From positions 100,001 through 164,000 of the forward strand of contig NZ_FQYI01000003.1 in assembly GCF_900141665.1 (NCBI RefSeq): 64,000 nucleotides of DNA, written 5' to 3'. Positions within the stretch are counted from its first letter, which is position 1; every line of letters starts with the position of its first letter. The notes under the pieces are model-generated. The model searched no databases, was not told the DNA's origin, and worked only from the letters and a program-made list of their open reading frames with translations. Shown in pieces: positions 54,410 to 61,780 of this stretch. The stretch is from Cruoricaptor ignavus (lineage in GTDB: Bacteria; Bacteroidota; Bacteroidia; Flavobacteriales; Weeksellaceae). A program made the translations under genes and the position numbers.

Positions 54410-55306
54410 TTGGAAGGGAAGTTATTTTGCGAAACCGTCTTTTTCTGCAGCCAGTTGTCGCGTGATTTTGGCGAAAATCTTCACGGCACGGCATCGCAAT
54501 ACCGCGGTTTTATTTTGGTGGAGTACAGCGAGCCTTTTCCCAAAAAGGCTTTGGATGCAAGGTTGGATGCCAACTGGCTTCAACAGACTAATGCGCTGGC
54601 GAAATCTCTCGGCGCAAAATTAATTTTGATCAGAAATGGACAATCAGACGGTAAGTCGCTGAAAATCATCTATGTAGATGCCTTGCGGAAACGCTGGTGC
54701 CAGTATATTTCGGATGCGCAGACTTACAAGTATTTCAACCTGGCGCTTTTCATTGATGATGATGAAACGCACTGGCACCACGAGCCGTTTTTCATCGTCT
54801 GCACGAACGGAAAGAAGGATAAATGCTGCGCGAAATTTGGGCTGCCAATTTATAGGGCGATGCAAAACAACGGCGATTTTACGGTGTATGAATGCACGCA
54901 TTTTGGGGGCGATAGATATGCAGGAAATGCCGTGCTGATGCCGTTTGGCGTTTATTATGGAAGGCTTCTGCCGGAACAGACTGCAGATTTGATTTCAGCG
55001 ACGAAAGCCCGAAAAATTTTGGCGGATAACTACCGCGGAACTTGCACGATGAATTTCGCAAAACAGTCCGCAGAATATGAACTTCGGAAGTTTCTCGAAG
55101 ATTACCACATCGATTTTCATTTTCAGGTGGTTGCCGAAAGAGTGGAAGGCGATATTTTCGTGTTCGAAGCGCTTACTGATTATGGAATTTTCGACATCAC
55201 GCTCCGGAAATTTTTCCTTCCGGAAAAGCGGCTTCTGACCTGCGCTGCCAAAACGCCCAATCCTGTGGCAAACTACGAACTCATCGGCGTTGTGCAGAAA
55301 TCATAG
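54410..55306 (+). CDS. Sucrase/ferredoxin-like (thioredoxin-fold Fe-S) protein
   Basis: 298 aa. Motifs of the Suc/Fer-like family: FFCSQLSRDFGENLHGTAS (Cys13), FIVCTNGKKDKCCAKFG (Cys131, Cys139, Cys140), and YECTHFGGDRYAGNAVLMP (Cys162, His164). These can hold a 2Fe-2S cluster. The start is TTG 54410, two bases after the JmjC stop; no ATG precedes the first motif. It may pass electrons to, or maturate, the neighbouring oxygenase; that role is inferred from linkage. Confidence 0.85.
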   Translation: MEGKLFCETVFFCSQLSRDFGENLHGTASQYRGFILVEYSEPFPKKALDARLDANWLQQTNALAKSLGAKLILIRNGQSDGKSLKIIYVDALRKRWCQYISDAQTYKYFNLALFIDDDETHWHHEPFFIVCTNGKKDKCCAKFGLPIYRAMQNNGDFTVYECTHFGGDRYAGNAVLMPFGVYYGRLLPEQTADLISATKARKILADNYRGTCTMNFAKQSAEYELRKFLEDYHIDFHFQVVAERVEGDIFVFEALTDYGIFDITLRKFFLPEKRLLTCAAKTPNPVANYELIGVVQKS

Positions 55307-55432
55307 TGCGAATTGGAGATTTTCTCTACCGAAGCGCGCACACCGCCCATACCTTTGGTAAGTCTGGGCAAAATAACACCGCCGTTAGTGTGAAATTAAT
55401 GCTATATTGTACTGCGTTGGTAGACATTTTGC

Positions 55433-55440
55433 TATATTTG
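55433..55440 (+). promoter_or_regulatory. -7 promoter box TATATTTG for the small membrane protein
   Basis: Perfect TAnnTTTG, 4 nt before the ATG at 55445. Confidence 0.55.
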
Positions 55441-55444
55441 TTGT

Positions 55445-55603
55445 ATGAAAAAGCGTTATTTTCTTCTGATAATTTTAGCAGTCGTTCTGCTGTTTATTGC
55501 ACCCCAAGTATTGGCAGGTATCTTTTGTATTGCCTTTACCGTGGTAATGTTATTAGGAATAGCAGGGCTTTTCAAGATTGTTTTTTTTGAAAAAAACTGC
55601 TAA
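55445..55603 (+). CDS. Small two-helix membrane protein
   Basis: 52 aa: MKKRYFLLIILAVVLLFIAP then a second hydrophobic stretch (FTVVMLLGIAGLFKIVFF). Basic start and two likely membrane helices. It has a perfect -7 box directly upstream and ends 12 nt before dusB on the other strand. Function unknown. The 138 bp before it hold no recognised gene. Confidence 0.6.
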   Translation: MKKRYFLLIILAVVLLFIAPQVLAGIFCIAFTVVMLLGIAGLFKIVFFEKNC

Positions 55604-55615
55604 GCGACGAAAATT

Positions 55616-56662
55616 TTAATAAACAGTTCGGCTTGGTTTTCCATTCTCCACATTTCCAGCCATTGTGCCTGTGATAAAAGTTTCTTTGGCATAGAAATCC
55701 TTCACTTCGCCGATTAAATCGTCCATTTCCTGCAGCGTGAAAATTTCGAGAAATCTTTTGCGCCATTCCTTAAAATGCGGTACACCGCGGAAATAATTGC
55801 TGTAGTGCTGCCGCATTTCAATCAGCCCGAGCCTTTCGCCCTTCCATTCTGCAGACCATTCTGCGTGCTGACGAACGGCGGTCAATCGGTCGTTCAAGTT
55901 TGGTTCCGGCATTTTTTCCCCGGTTTTCAAGAAATGCTTGATTTCGTTAAAAATCCACGGATAGCCGATGGCCGCTCTACCAATCATCATTCCATCGCAC
56001 GCATATTTCCTGCGGAATTCTACCACCTTTTCCGGTGAATCGATGTCGCCGTTTCCAAATATCGGGATATCAATGTTCGGGTTCTGTTTGATGCGCGAAA
56101 TATGTTCCCAATCGGCGAAGCCTTTGTACATCTGTGCCCGCGTTCTCGCGTGAATTGTGAGCGCCTTAATGCCGCATTCTTGCAGCCTTTCCGCCACTTC
56201 ATCGATGTTGATGGAATTCGTATCCCAACCAAGCCGCGTTTTCACTGTCACCGGAAGATGTGTGGATTGCACCACGGCCTTCGTAAGGCGCACCATCAGG
56301 TCCACATCCTTCAGAACGCCAGCACCAGCACCTTTGCACACCACCTTTTTCACCGGGCAGCCAAAGTTGATATCCACAATATCCGGCTGCACGGTTTCCA
56401 CGATTTTTGCGGACATTGCCATCGCCTCTTCATCGCCGCCGAAAATCTGAATGCCGATAGGCCTTTCGTAATCGAAGATGTCGAGTTTTTTTCGGGATTT
56501 AATGGCATCACGAATTAAGCCTTCGGACGAGATGAATTCCGAATACATGAGGTCTGCGCCGTGCATTTTGCAGAGCTTTCGGAAAGGCGGATCGCTCACA
56601 TCCTCCATTGGTGCAAGCAGGAAAGGGAAGTCCGGCAATTCTACCGTGCCGATTTTTAGCAT
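55616..56662 (-). CDS. dusB: tRNA-dihydrouridine synthase DusB
   Basis: 348 aa FMN enzyme that reduces U to D in tRNA. Opens with PFLLAPMEDVSDPPFRKLCK. IVDINFGCPVKKVV holds the PVKKV loop, and KGAGAGVLKD is followed by TRLGWDTNS and ALTIHARTR. GNGDIDSPEKV and MIGRAAIGYPWIF, typical of DusB, follow. The first ATG is only 4 nt from a -7 box, implying a leaderless mRNA. Confidence 0.95.
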   Translation of the reverse strand: MLKIGTVELPDFPFLLAPMEDVSDPPFRKLCKMHGADLMYSEFISSEGLIRDAIKSRKKLDIFDYERPIGIQIFGGDEEAMAMSAKIVETVQPDIVDINFGCPVKKVVCKGAGAGVLKDVDLMVRLTKAVVQSTHLPVTVKTRLGWDTNSINIDEVAERLQECGIKALTIHARTRAQMYKGFADWEHISRIKQNPNIDIPIFGNGDIDSPEKVVEFRRKYACDGMMIGRAAIGYPWIFNEIKHFLKTGEKMPEPNLNDRLTAVRQHAEWSAEWKGERLGLIEMRQHYSNYFRGVPHFKEWRKRFLEIFTLQEMDDLIGEVKDFYAKETFITGTMAGNVENGKPSRTVY

Positions 56663-56666
56663 CCGG

Positions 56667-56674
56667 CAAAGTTA
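56667..56674 (-). promoter_or_regulatory. -7 promoter box for dusB
   Basis: The minus strand reads TAACTTTG (perfect TAnnTTTG), 4 nt before the ATG at 56662. Confidence 0.55.
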
Positions 56675-56686
56675 CATATTTGAGGA

Positions 56687-56709
56687 TTGATAATTGATTA
56701 CTCATCATT
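56687..56709. repeat. Left inverted repeat flanking vapBC
   Basis: 23 nt beginning TTGATAATTGATTA; pairs with the reverse complement of 57267-57289 with one mismatch. Overlaps the vapC stop region. Confidence 0.65.
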
Positions 56710-57079
56710 CACCAATACTCCACCAAATAAAAATCCAGCTCCTTAATTTTTTCAAAACCTTTATCAGCGGAGATTAAAGGAATTTTGTACGCTAAGGCTG
56801 TGGCGGCAATTATTGCATCGGGCAATTTGATGTTGTAATTTTTTCGAAGGAAAATAGTATGATTTTTTATTTTGGAATTCCAGCTTAGCAAATGACAATC
56901 GCTGATTAAATTTTTAATTAATACTTCGTCCGTTTCGGTTAGATTTTTAAAACCAAGCAACTCAACTTCTGTGACGAAGGATATTCCAAAATTAAAATCC
57001 AGGAAAGCTTCGATGGCATCGTTTCCGTTTAGGATAAGCAGAAGGATATTGTGGTATCCGCAATGAAATCAATCCTCAT
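56709..57079 (-). pseudogene. vapC: Frameshifted VapC-type PIN toxin
   Basis: The PIN fold is readable in two frames. MRIDFIADT (from ATG 57079) supplies the first catalytic Asp. After a net 2-nt insertion (or 1-nt loss) near 57048-57055 the frame continues as NILLLILNGNDAIEAFLDFN, then VTEVELLGF (Glu), KLPDAIIAATALAYKIP (Asp) and LISADKGFEKI (Asp). All four metal residues exist, but not in one frame. The short downstream ORF alone (83 aa) lacks the first Asp. It could be a sequencing error or a recently broken toxin. AT-rich and paired with an intact antitoxin. Confidence 0.75.
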
Positions 57080-57239
57080 TTTTACGCATCTCAAGCTGAT
57101 ATTCCAGCGGATCTATGTCTCTTTTCAGTTTTCCGAAATGCTTTTTCAGATTGCCTTTTTCCGTTTTTTTTCGAATGTTTCGTTTCAGTTTTTCTGAAGT
57201 TTCTTTCGCATTTTTCTGGTTTATCACTACGGTCATCAT
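57069..57239 (-). CDS. vapB: VapB-like antitoxin
   Basis: 56 aa, very basic in the middle (KLKRNIRKKTEKGNLKKHFG) with a C-terminal KRDIDPLEYQLEMRKNED tail that resembles VapB-type antitoxins of Bacteroidota. Overlaps the vapC start by 11 nt. A -7 box 12 nt upstream gives it its own promoter. Family assignment is by pattern and neighbour. Confidence 0.7.
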   Translation of the reverse strand: MMTVVINQKNAKETSEKLKRNIRKKTEKGNLKKHFGKLKRDIDPLEYQLEMRKNED

Positions 57240-57251
57240 AATGCTTTTCTG

Positions 57252-57259
57252 CAAAGATA
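57252..57259 (-). promoter_or_regulatory. -7 promoter box for vapBC
   Basis: The minus strand reads TATCTTTG (perfect TAnnTTTG), 12 nt before the ATG at 57239. Confidence 0.55.
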
Positions 57260-57266
57260 AGTGATA

Positions 57267-57289
57267 AATGATGATTAATCAATTATCAA
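57267..57289. repeat. Right inverted repeat flanking vapBC
   Basis: The reverse complement starts TTGATAATTGATTA and matches 56687-56709 in 22 of 23 positions. The pair brackets the whole vapBC module. Confidence 0.65.
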
Positions 57290-57294
57290 ACATC

Positions 57295-60200
57295 TCAAAA
57301 ACTGGCCCGAATTTGTACGCTTCCGGTGTGTATCGTTCGCTCGCCGGAATTTCTGCCGTCATAGCTTAGGTTCAGGTTGATGAAGGAGTTTATCGCCTGC
57401 TGAAGATACACATTCCAAACCGCATTTTTCCCAGGCTGAAGTCCGTCCAGCATCTGGTTGCCTACAATCGAAAAACTTGTGCCATGGAAAGCATTGCTGA
57501 TGAACGAAAAACTTCCGCGCACAGAACTGCGGTTCTTCTGCCATTGCACAGTTCCCGTGGCTTCCCACGCCTTCAGCTTTTCCGCGCCAAGCTGGTTGCC
57601 GCGGTTTCGGTAGGCCGCCAAAGCTTCCGCCTGAAAGGCATTCGTGAAGCGGTAGGTAATCTTCGGGCGGCTTTCCCAGTTTTCCAGTCTGTAATTTCTC
57701 GATGAGAAAAGTTCAGAATCCGCCTTCACATTCTCGAAGGAATTTTCAAAATCCAAACGGAAATCCTTGCTGAAAGCATAGCCCAAGTTCAGGAAATGCA
57801 GCGCCCGCCGATTTTCTTCCTGGCTGAAATTCGCATTTATCAGATTATCGTTCGCCGTAAATCGGTAGCTGCCGTTCCAGCCTTTCAAATCGCTCGGGTT
57901 GAAATTTAGCGATGCCAGAAAGCTCTGGTTTTTAAGGATTTGCGATGCTTCCCGCTCAAAAGGGTTCCACGCCAAAACCCGGTTTTTCTTCAGAAATGAG
58001 TTTTGCGAAGTGAGCGATAAATTCAGCTGCCAGCGTTTTAAGAATGCATTTTCCGAACTGAAAACCACGGCAGGATTTACGAAAAGCGAAAGCTGCAGCT
58101 TGTTTTTGTTCGAAGGCAGGTAGCGTACAGAATTCGTGTAAATCCTGATGTACTGCGCCAGATCCGAAAACTCCGCCACCTCAAATTCATCCAGCTGCTG
58201 CACGCCGTCCGCATTGTAATCCGTCCATTTGTACACGCCCTTCCCATCGGTCACCTTCACATACTGAAATTCCCGCTGCGCTTCCTGCCCGTTTCCAAGC
58301 TCGTAAAACGCCTGCAAACGCATACCGTTGCGGAAAAGCTGCTGATGGTAATTCACATTTCCAACCACGAAATCCTGATTTTCACCATTGCTAAATTCCG
58401 CTTTTTTGTAGATGATTTTTCGGTAATGAGCCAGAGCGCTCAGCGTGGTTTTTTCAGTCTTAATTAATTGACTTTCAGCCATTACGCCAAAAATATTGTT
58501 GATGTGCTGCAGTCTATTTTCCCGCACAGAATCATTGCTGCGGAGGTAAATTCGCGAGAGCAGTTTCGTCCTCGCAGAATCGCCGATTTTCCTTTGAGCA
58601 AAAATTTCGCGCCAGCTGAAACTCGTAGCATCAGTAATTTTTAACTGGTTGATTTCCTTTACATTATGTTCCAAGCTGCCGCCAATTGCCCAGCTCCCTT
58701 TCTGCCCGAAATATTCCGCAGATAAATTTCCTCGGGTAAATTTCGTGTCCACATCCGGCGATTTTGTGCTAAGGTGAGAAAGCTTGCCGTGCGCAGCAAT
58801 GCGGTTTTTCCGCCAGCCAAAATCCAAATCGTTTTTGAAGCCTTGGTAAAAATCCTTCTCGTCGAGAAAATTCAGGCGGTAATTCAGAAAATGCTGATTT
58901 TGCCAAAGGTTTAAAAAATTGAAAATCAATCGGTTCTGCGTTCTTCCGTTAAATTCATTTGCCAGATTAAAATCCCGTGCGAATTCCACGCTGTTAATCC
59001 TGTCCAAAATGTGAAACCTTTGGCTGATGTGCTGGTATTCCAGCGATGAAGTGCCCTGCCAATCCTTCTTCCGAAAAATTTTATCACCGAAGATTCTTGC
59101 GGCATAGCCCAAATTTTCATCATTGTTCTTAGCTGAAAACAGGTTTAAATCCCGGTTGCTCAGCGAAACATCTGCACCTATTTTCCCGCCTTCAAAGGTG
59201 AAAACGCCGTCCGCAGAAAACACCTGGCTTTTTTCCGGCGCAGGAAGTTTCCGCACCGCAGAATAATCGCCCAAGCCTTTACCCACAAATTCGAAAATCC
59301 TGCCGTTGTTCAGGCTCTGCTTTATTCGGTAATCGCCACGGTTTTGACCGAAATATGTGAAGGCTACGCTGTACAGCGGCTCAGCTGCATCGGTGGAATA
59401 TTCGTAGAAATCGCCCGCAGCACCGCTTCTCTTCGCATACAAAATCTTATCCGCAGAAAATTCCGCAAGTTCAGCACTTGGCGCAAACATCAGGTTTTCG
59501 TCGCTGCCTGCATTCGCCAAAATCTGCTCGTCTTGCTTGCTCAGGTTCAGCGAGAGCGGCGCATTTTTGTTATCATTTTCTAAGAACCAATGTAGCCCAA
59601 GTTTCAGCCGCTGCCTTTCGTGGCGCAGGTTTCCGGTTATCAGGTAGCGGTTGTAGTTGCGGTTCGTGTAGTTGTAGGCTATGGTGATGAAGTTCTGCCG
59701 GTATATCGGGCGGAAGCTCGTGAAGGTGATTTCTCCCGTGTTGTAATTGATGGTGTAGTCCGCATCTTCGCCGCGCCGCATCGGTACGCCATCGATGAAC
59801 ACTTCTTCCGAGCCGGAAAGTATCGTGATGAAATTTTCGCCGTTCTTCCCTGTAAGCCTGTAAGGGCCCTGGTTGCCTTCTATGCCCTGGAAGCGTATGC
59901 GGTGGAATTCGCTCCGTGCAACGCCGGCGGAAATTTCCGCGAAAGTCCTGTTTTCCTTGCCGAAATTCGTCTGAAATTCCAGCCCCATACTTCGCCTTTG
60001 GAAGCGCGCAAAGTGTGGCCTGGTTTCCATTAAATCCAGGTGGCCGCCACGAAGCATCGTGTTTTTCTTGATGTTGAGCTGGATGTAGATTTTATCGAAT
60101 TCCGCCAGGCTCTGCGTATAGCCGTCTGCCTGAATGGGCAGGTTGTGGTCCGAAATGCTGGCAAGGATGGAAACCTCCGGCGAAAGCCTGCCGGAAAGCT

Positions 60201-60537
60201 GCAGGTCCATACTGCTTTGCACGCTGCTTCCCTGGTTGTTGCCGAAGCTTACACCACGGATTATCGCGCCGCTGGCGTTCAGGTCGCCCAGGAATCTGTC
60301 GCGGTCGTTCTTCGCCTTTGCGGCCTCCTCCACAATCATCGTGGAGCCGCCAGTGCGTATGATGCTTGCCGTATCGCGCACGAAGTACTCTCTGTTCATC
60401 CTTGCCGCGAGGATGCTATCCTGCCGCAGGCTATCCTTTTCTAAATTGGGATTGTTCCAGGAGAAGATTTGCGCCTGAAGGAAATTTAGGCCGAAGAACA
60501 ACGCCACGAAAAAAACTGCAAACCTGCGCAAAGCCAC
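57295..60537 (-). CDS. Very large outer-membrane beta-barrel protein
   Basis: About 1,080 aa. The open frame begins at 60705, but the first 56 residues have no signal and run through a -7 box, so I place the start at GTG 60537 (TTG 60531 is also possible), giving a signal peptide RRFAVFFVALFFGLNFLQAQ. The N-terminal soluble part contains GNNQGSSVQSSMDLQLSGRL and EFDKIYIQLNIKKNTMLRGG, then VFIDGVPMRRGEDADYTINY. A long barrel of amphipathic strands ends in GSVQIRASF, a C-terminal outer-membrane signal. It belongs to a conserved, unnamed Bacteroidota family. No plug or TonB box was seen. Confidence 0.75.
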   Translation of the reverse strand: MALRRFAVFFVALFFGLNFLQAQIFSWNNPNLEKDSLRQDSILAARMNREYFVRDTASIIRTGGSTMIVEEAAKAKNDRDRFLGDLNASGAIIRGVSFGNNQGSSVQSSMDLQLSGRLSPEVSILASISDHNLPIQADGYTQSLAEFDKIYIQLNIKKNTMLRGGHLDLMETRPHFARFQRRSMGLEFQTNFGKENRTFAEISAGVARSEFHRIRFQGIEGNQGPYRLTGKNGENFITILSGSEEVFIDGVPMRRGEDADYTINYNTGEITFTSFRPIYRQNFITIAYNYTNRNYNRYLITGNLRHERQRLKLGLHWFLENDNKNAPLSLNLSKQDEQILANAGSDENLMFAPSAELAEFSADKILYAKRSGAAGDFYEYSTDAAEPLYSVAFTYFGQNRGDYRIKQSLNNGRIFEFVGKGLGDYSAVRKLPAPEKSQVFSADGVFTFEGGKIGADVSLSNRDLNLFSAKNNDENLGYAARIFGDKIFRKKDWQGTSSLEYQHISQRFHILDRINSVEFARDFNLANEFNGRTQNRLIFNFLNLWQNQHFLNYRLNFLDEKDFYQGFKNDLDFGWRKNRIAAHGKLSHLSTKSPDVDTKFTRGNLSAEYFGQKGSWAIGGSLEHNVKEINQLKITDATSFSWREIFAQRKIGDSARTKLLSRIYLRSNDSVRENRLQHINNIFGVMAESQLIKTEKTTLSALAHYRKIIYKKAEFSNGENQDFVVGNVNYHQQLFRNGMRLQAFYELGNGQEAQREFQYVKVTDGKGVYKWTDYNADGVQQLDEFEVAEFSDLAQYIRIYTNSVRYLPSNKNKLQLSLFVNPAVVFSSENAFLKRWQLNLSLTSQNSFLKKNRVLAWNPFEREASQILKNQSFLASLNFNPSDLKGWNGSYRFTANDNLINANFSQEENRRALHFLNLGYAFSKDFRLDFENSFENVKADSELFSSRNYRLENWESRPKITYRFTNAFQAEALAAYRNRGNQLGAEKLKAWEATGTVQWQKNRSSVRGSFSFISNAFHGTSFSIVGNQMLDGLQPGKNAVWNVYLQQAINSFINLNLSYDGRNSGERTIHTGSVQIRASF

Positions 60538-60540
60538 AGG

Positions 60541-60548
60541 CAAAGATA
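60541..60548 (-). promoter_or_regulatory. -7 promoter box for the large barrel gene
   Basis: The minus strand reads TATCTTTG (perfect TAnnTTTG), 3 nt before GTG 60537 or 9 nt before TTG 60531. It decides against the longer start. Confidence 0.55.
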
Positions 60549-60879
60549 AGCGATAAATGGAGATTGAAATCCAAAGAAAAACTGCCGCGATTTTAAGTGC
60601 GATAAAGCCGTTCTGATTAAAAGATTTAATACATTTTATAAAAATACTTAAGAGCTTTTGCCCAAAAGCACGCGTGGTTTCATCAAAAGACACGCCTAGT
60701 TTCATCTAAAAGCACGCGTGGTTTGTGAGCCCTTTATTCATAGGCGTTTCCAGAGGAAAAAAATAAGCGGAAAAAAGCATTATTGTATGGTACTTAGCAG
60801 GTGCCTGCGGACTATTGAATGGCTCTAAAAGTTCACAAATAATTAACATTGGCATATTACTCAGGAAGGAAAAAGCTCT
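60549..60879. other. Intergenic region with phased repeats, no gene
   Basis: 331 bp upstream of both the barrel gene and the T9SS cargo gene. Contains the three ACGCGT-type repeats at 60664-60727 and nothing else that codes convincingly. Confidence 0.6.
60664..60727 (+). repeat. Three iteron-like direct repeats with 22-bp core spacing
   Basis: Units read AAAAGCACGCGTGGTTTCAT, AAAAGACACGCCTAGTTTCA (plus T) and AAAAGCACGCGTGGTTTGTG. The ACGCGT/ACGCCT cores begin at 60670, 60692 and 60714, exactly 22 bp apart (two helical turns), so a protein could bind all three on one face. Confidence 0.75.
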
Positions 60880-60887
60880 TATTTTTG
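60880..60887 (+). promoter_or_regulatory. -7 promoter box TATTTTTG for T9SS cargo gene 1
   Basis: Perfect TAnnTTTG, 35 nt before the ATG at 60923. Confidence 0.5.
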
Positions 60888-60922
60888 TGGCTGAAATTTT
60901 TAACCATTTTAAATCTTTTACG

Positions 60923-61699
60923 ATGAAAAAATTCTATTCTCTAATTGCTGTGGTAGGTATCGCAGCTTCTGCTTTCGCACAGCAGGTGGTGTTCAACGCT
61001 ACATTTGATGATGTAGATGGTGTGGGCGGTAACGACGGCTACTTCAAAAACGACAAGGATGCTGGCGTAAACAATGTGGCTGGATCTGAGCTGAAAGAAT
61101 ATACTACCGGTGGCGAATGGGGCCTGGAAAAAGCTTACAAGGCAAAAGAGTGTGTGAAGCTAGGAACAAGCAAAGTTGCTGGAAGCATCACTACCCCGGC
61201 AATCAATCTTTCAGGTGACGGTGTTCTTACTTTCAGAGCCGGCGCTTGGGACGGGAAAGGTGAGAAGCTGAATCTTGCCGTTTCTGCAGAAGGCGCAAAT
61301 GCTGCACCTGCTCAGGTAACAATCGAGATTGGTAAGTTCAATACTTATACAGTGAATCTTTCCGGCGGTAATGGTAATGTGAAGATTACTGTAGCATCTG
61401 CAGAGGCAGCTAACAACAGATTCTTCATTGATGATATCAAGGTTGTGGCGGGTACTCTTGCAGTTGCAGATGCTTCCAAATCTTCTGTAAAGCTTGCTAA
61501 GACAACCTTCGTAACCGAGGAAATCGTTTTCGGTGCTAATGCTGCCGTGTCTCTAGTTAATATGAACGGCCAGGTGGTAAAAACTGCTTCCGTGAAGGAG
61601 AACGACAGAATGAATGTGGCGAACCTTGCTAAAGGTACCTACATCCTTACCGGCGTAGTAAACGGCGAGAAGGTATCCCAAAAAATCGTGAAGAAGTAA
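60923..61699 (+). CDS. Secreted T9SS cargo protein, jelly-roll domain plus type A CTD
   Basis: 258 aa. Signal peptide MKKFYSLIAVVGIAASAFAQ. Middle domain: QQVVFNATFDDVDGVGGNDG, GSITTPAINLSGDGVLTFRAG and NNRFFIDDIKVVAG, the lectin-like or choice-of-anchor layout. The last 75 aa are a T9SS sorting domain ending LAKGTYILTGVVNGEKVSQK (then IVKK). It is exported by Sec and then by the GldKLMN machine encoded 25 kb away. ATG 60923 is chosen for the signal peptide. Confidence 0.88.
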   Translation: MKKFYSLIAVVGIAASAFAQQVVFNATFDDVDGVGGNDGYFKNDKDAGVNNVAGSELKEYTTGGEWGLEKAYKAKECVKLGTSKVAGSITTPAINLSGDGVLTFRAGAWDGKGEKLNLAVSAEGANAAPAQVTIEIGKFNTYTVNLSGGNGNVKITVASAEAANNRFFIDDIKVVAGTLAVADASKSSVKLAKTTFVTEEIVFGANAAVSLVNMNGQVVKTASVKENDRMNVANLAKGTYILTGVVNGEKVSQKIVKK

Positions 61700-61719
61700 A
61701 TTTAACGAAACCTTAACAA

Positions 61720-61747
61720 AGACCATCTATCGCAGGTGGTCTTTTTT
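61720..61747 (+). terminator. Terminator between the two T9SS cargo genes
   Basis: Stem AGACCATC / GGTGGTCT (one G-U) with a 7-nt loop and six T. Confidence 0.88.
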
Positions 61748-61749
61748 GT

Positions 61750-61757
61750 TATCTTTA
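61750..61757 (+). promoter_or_regulatory. -7-like box TATCTTTA for cargo gene 2
   Basis: One mismatch from TAnnTTTG (final G to A), right after the terminator and 23 nt before the ATG. Confidence 0.35.
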
Positions 61758-61780
61758 CACACAACAAAAAATTTTCAGTT

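Noticed and set aside
55306-55590. 94-codon frame after the Suc/Fer gene
   Set aside because: Overlaps the 52-aa membrane gene in another frame and shows no family features.
60538-60705. 56-residue N-terminal extension of the giant barrel
   Set aside because: No signal features and it runs through a perfect -7 box; a downstream GTG or TTG restores a normal signal peptide.
60664-60727. Possible CRISPR array
   Set aside because: Only three direct units with no unique spacers between them and no cas genes; phased iterons fit better.
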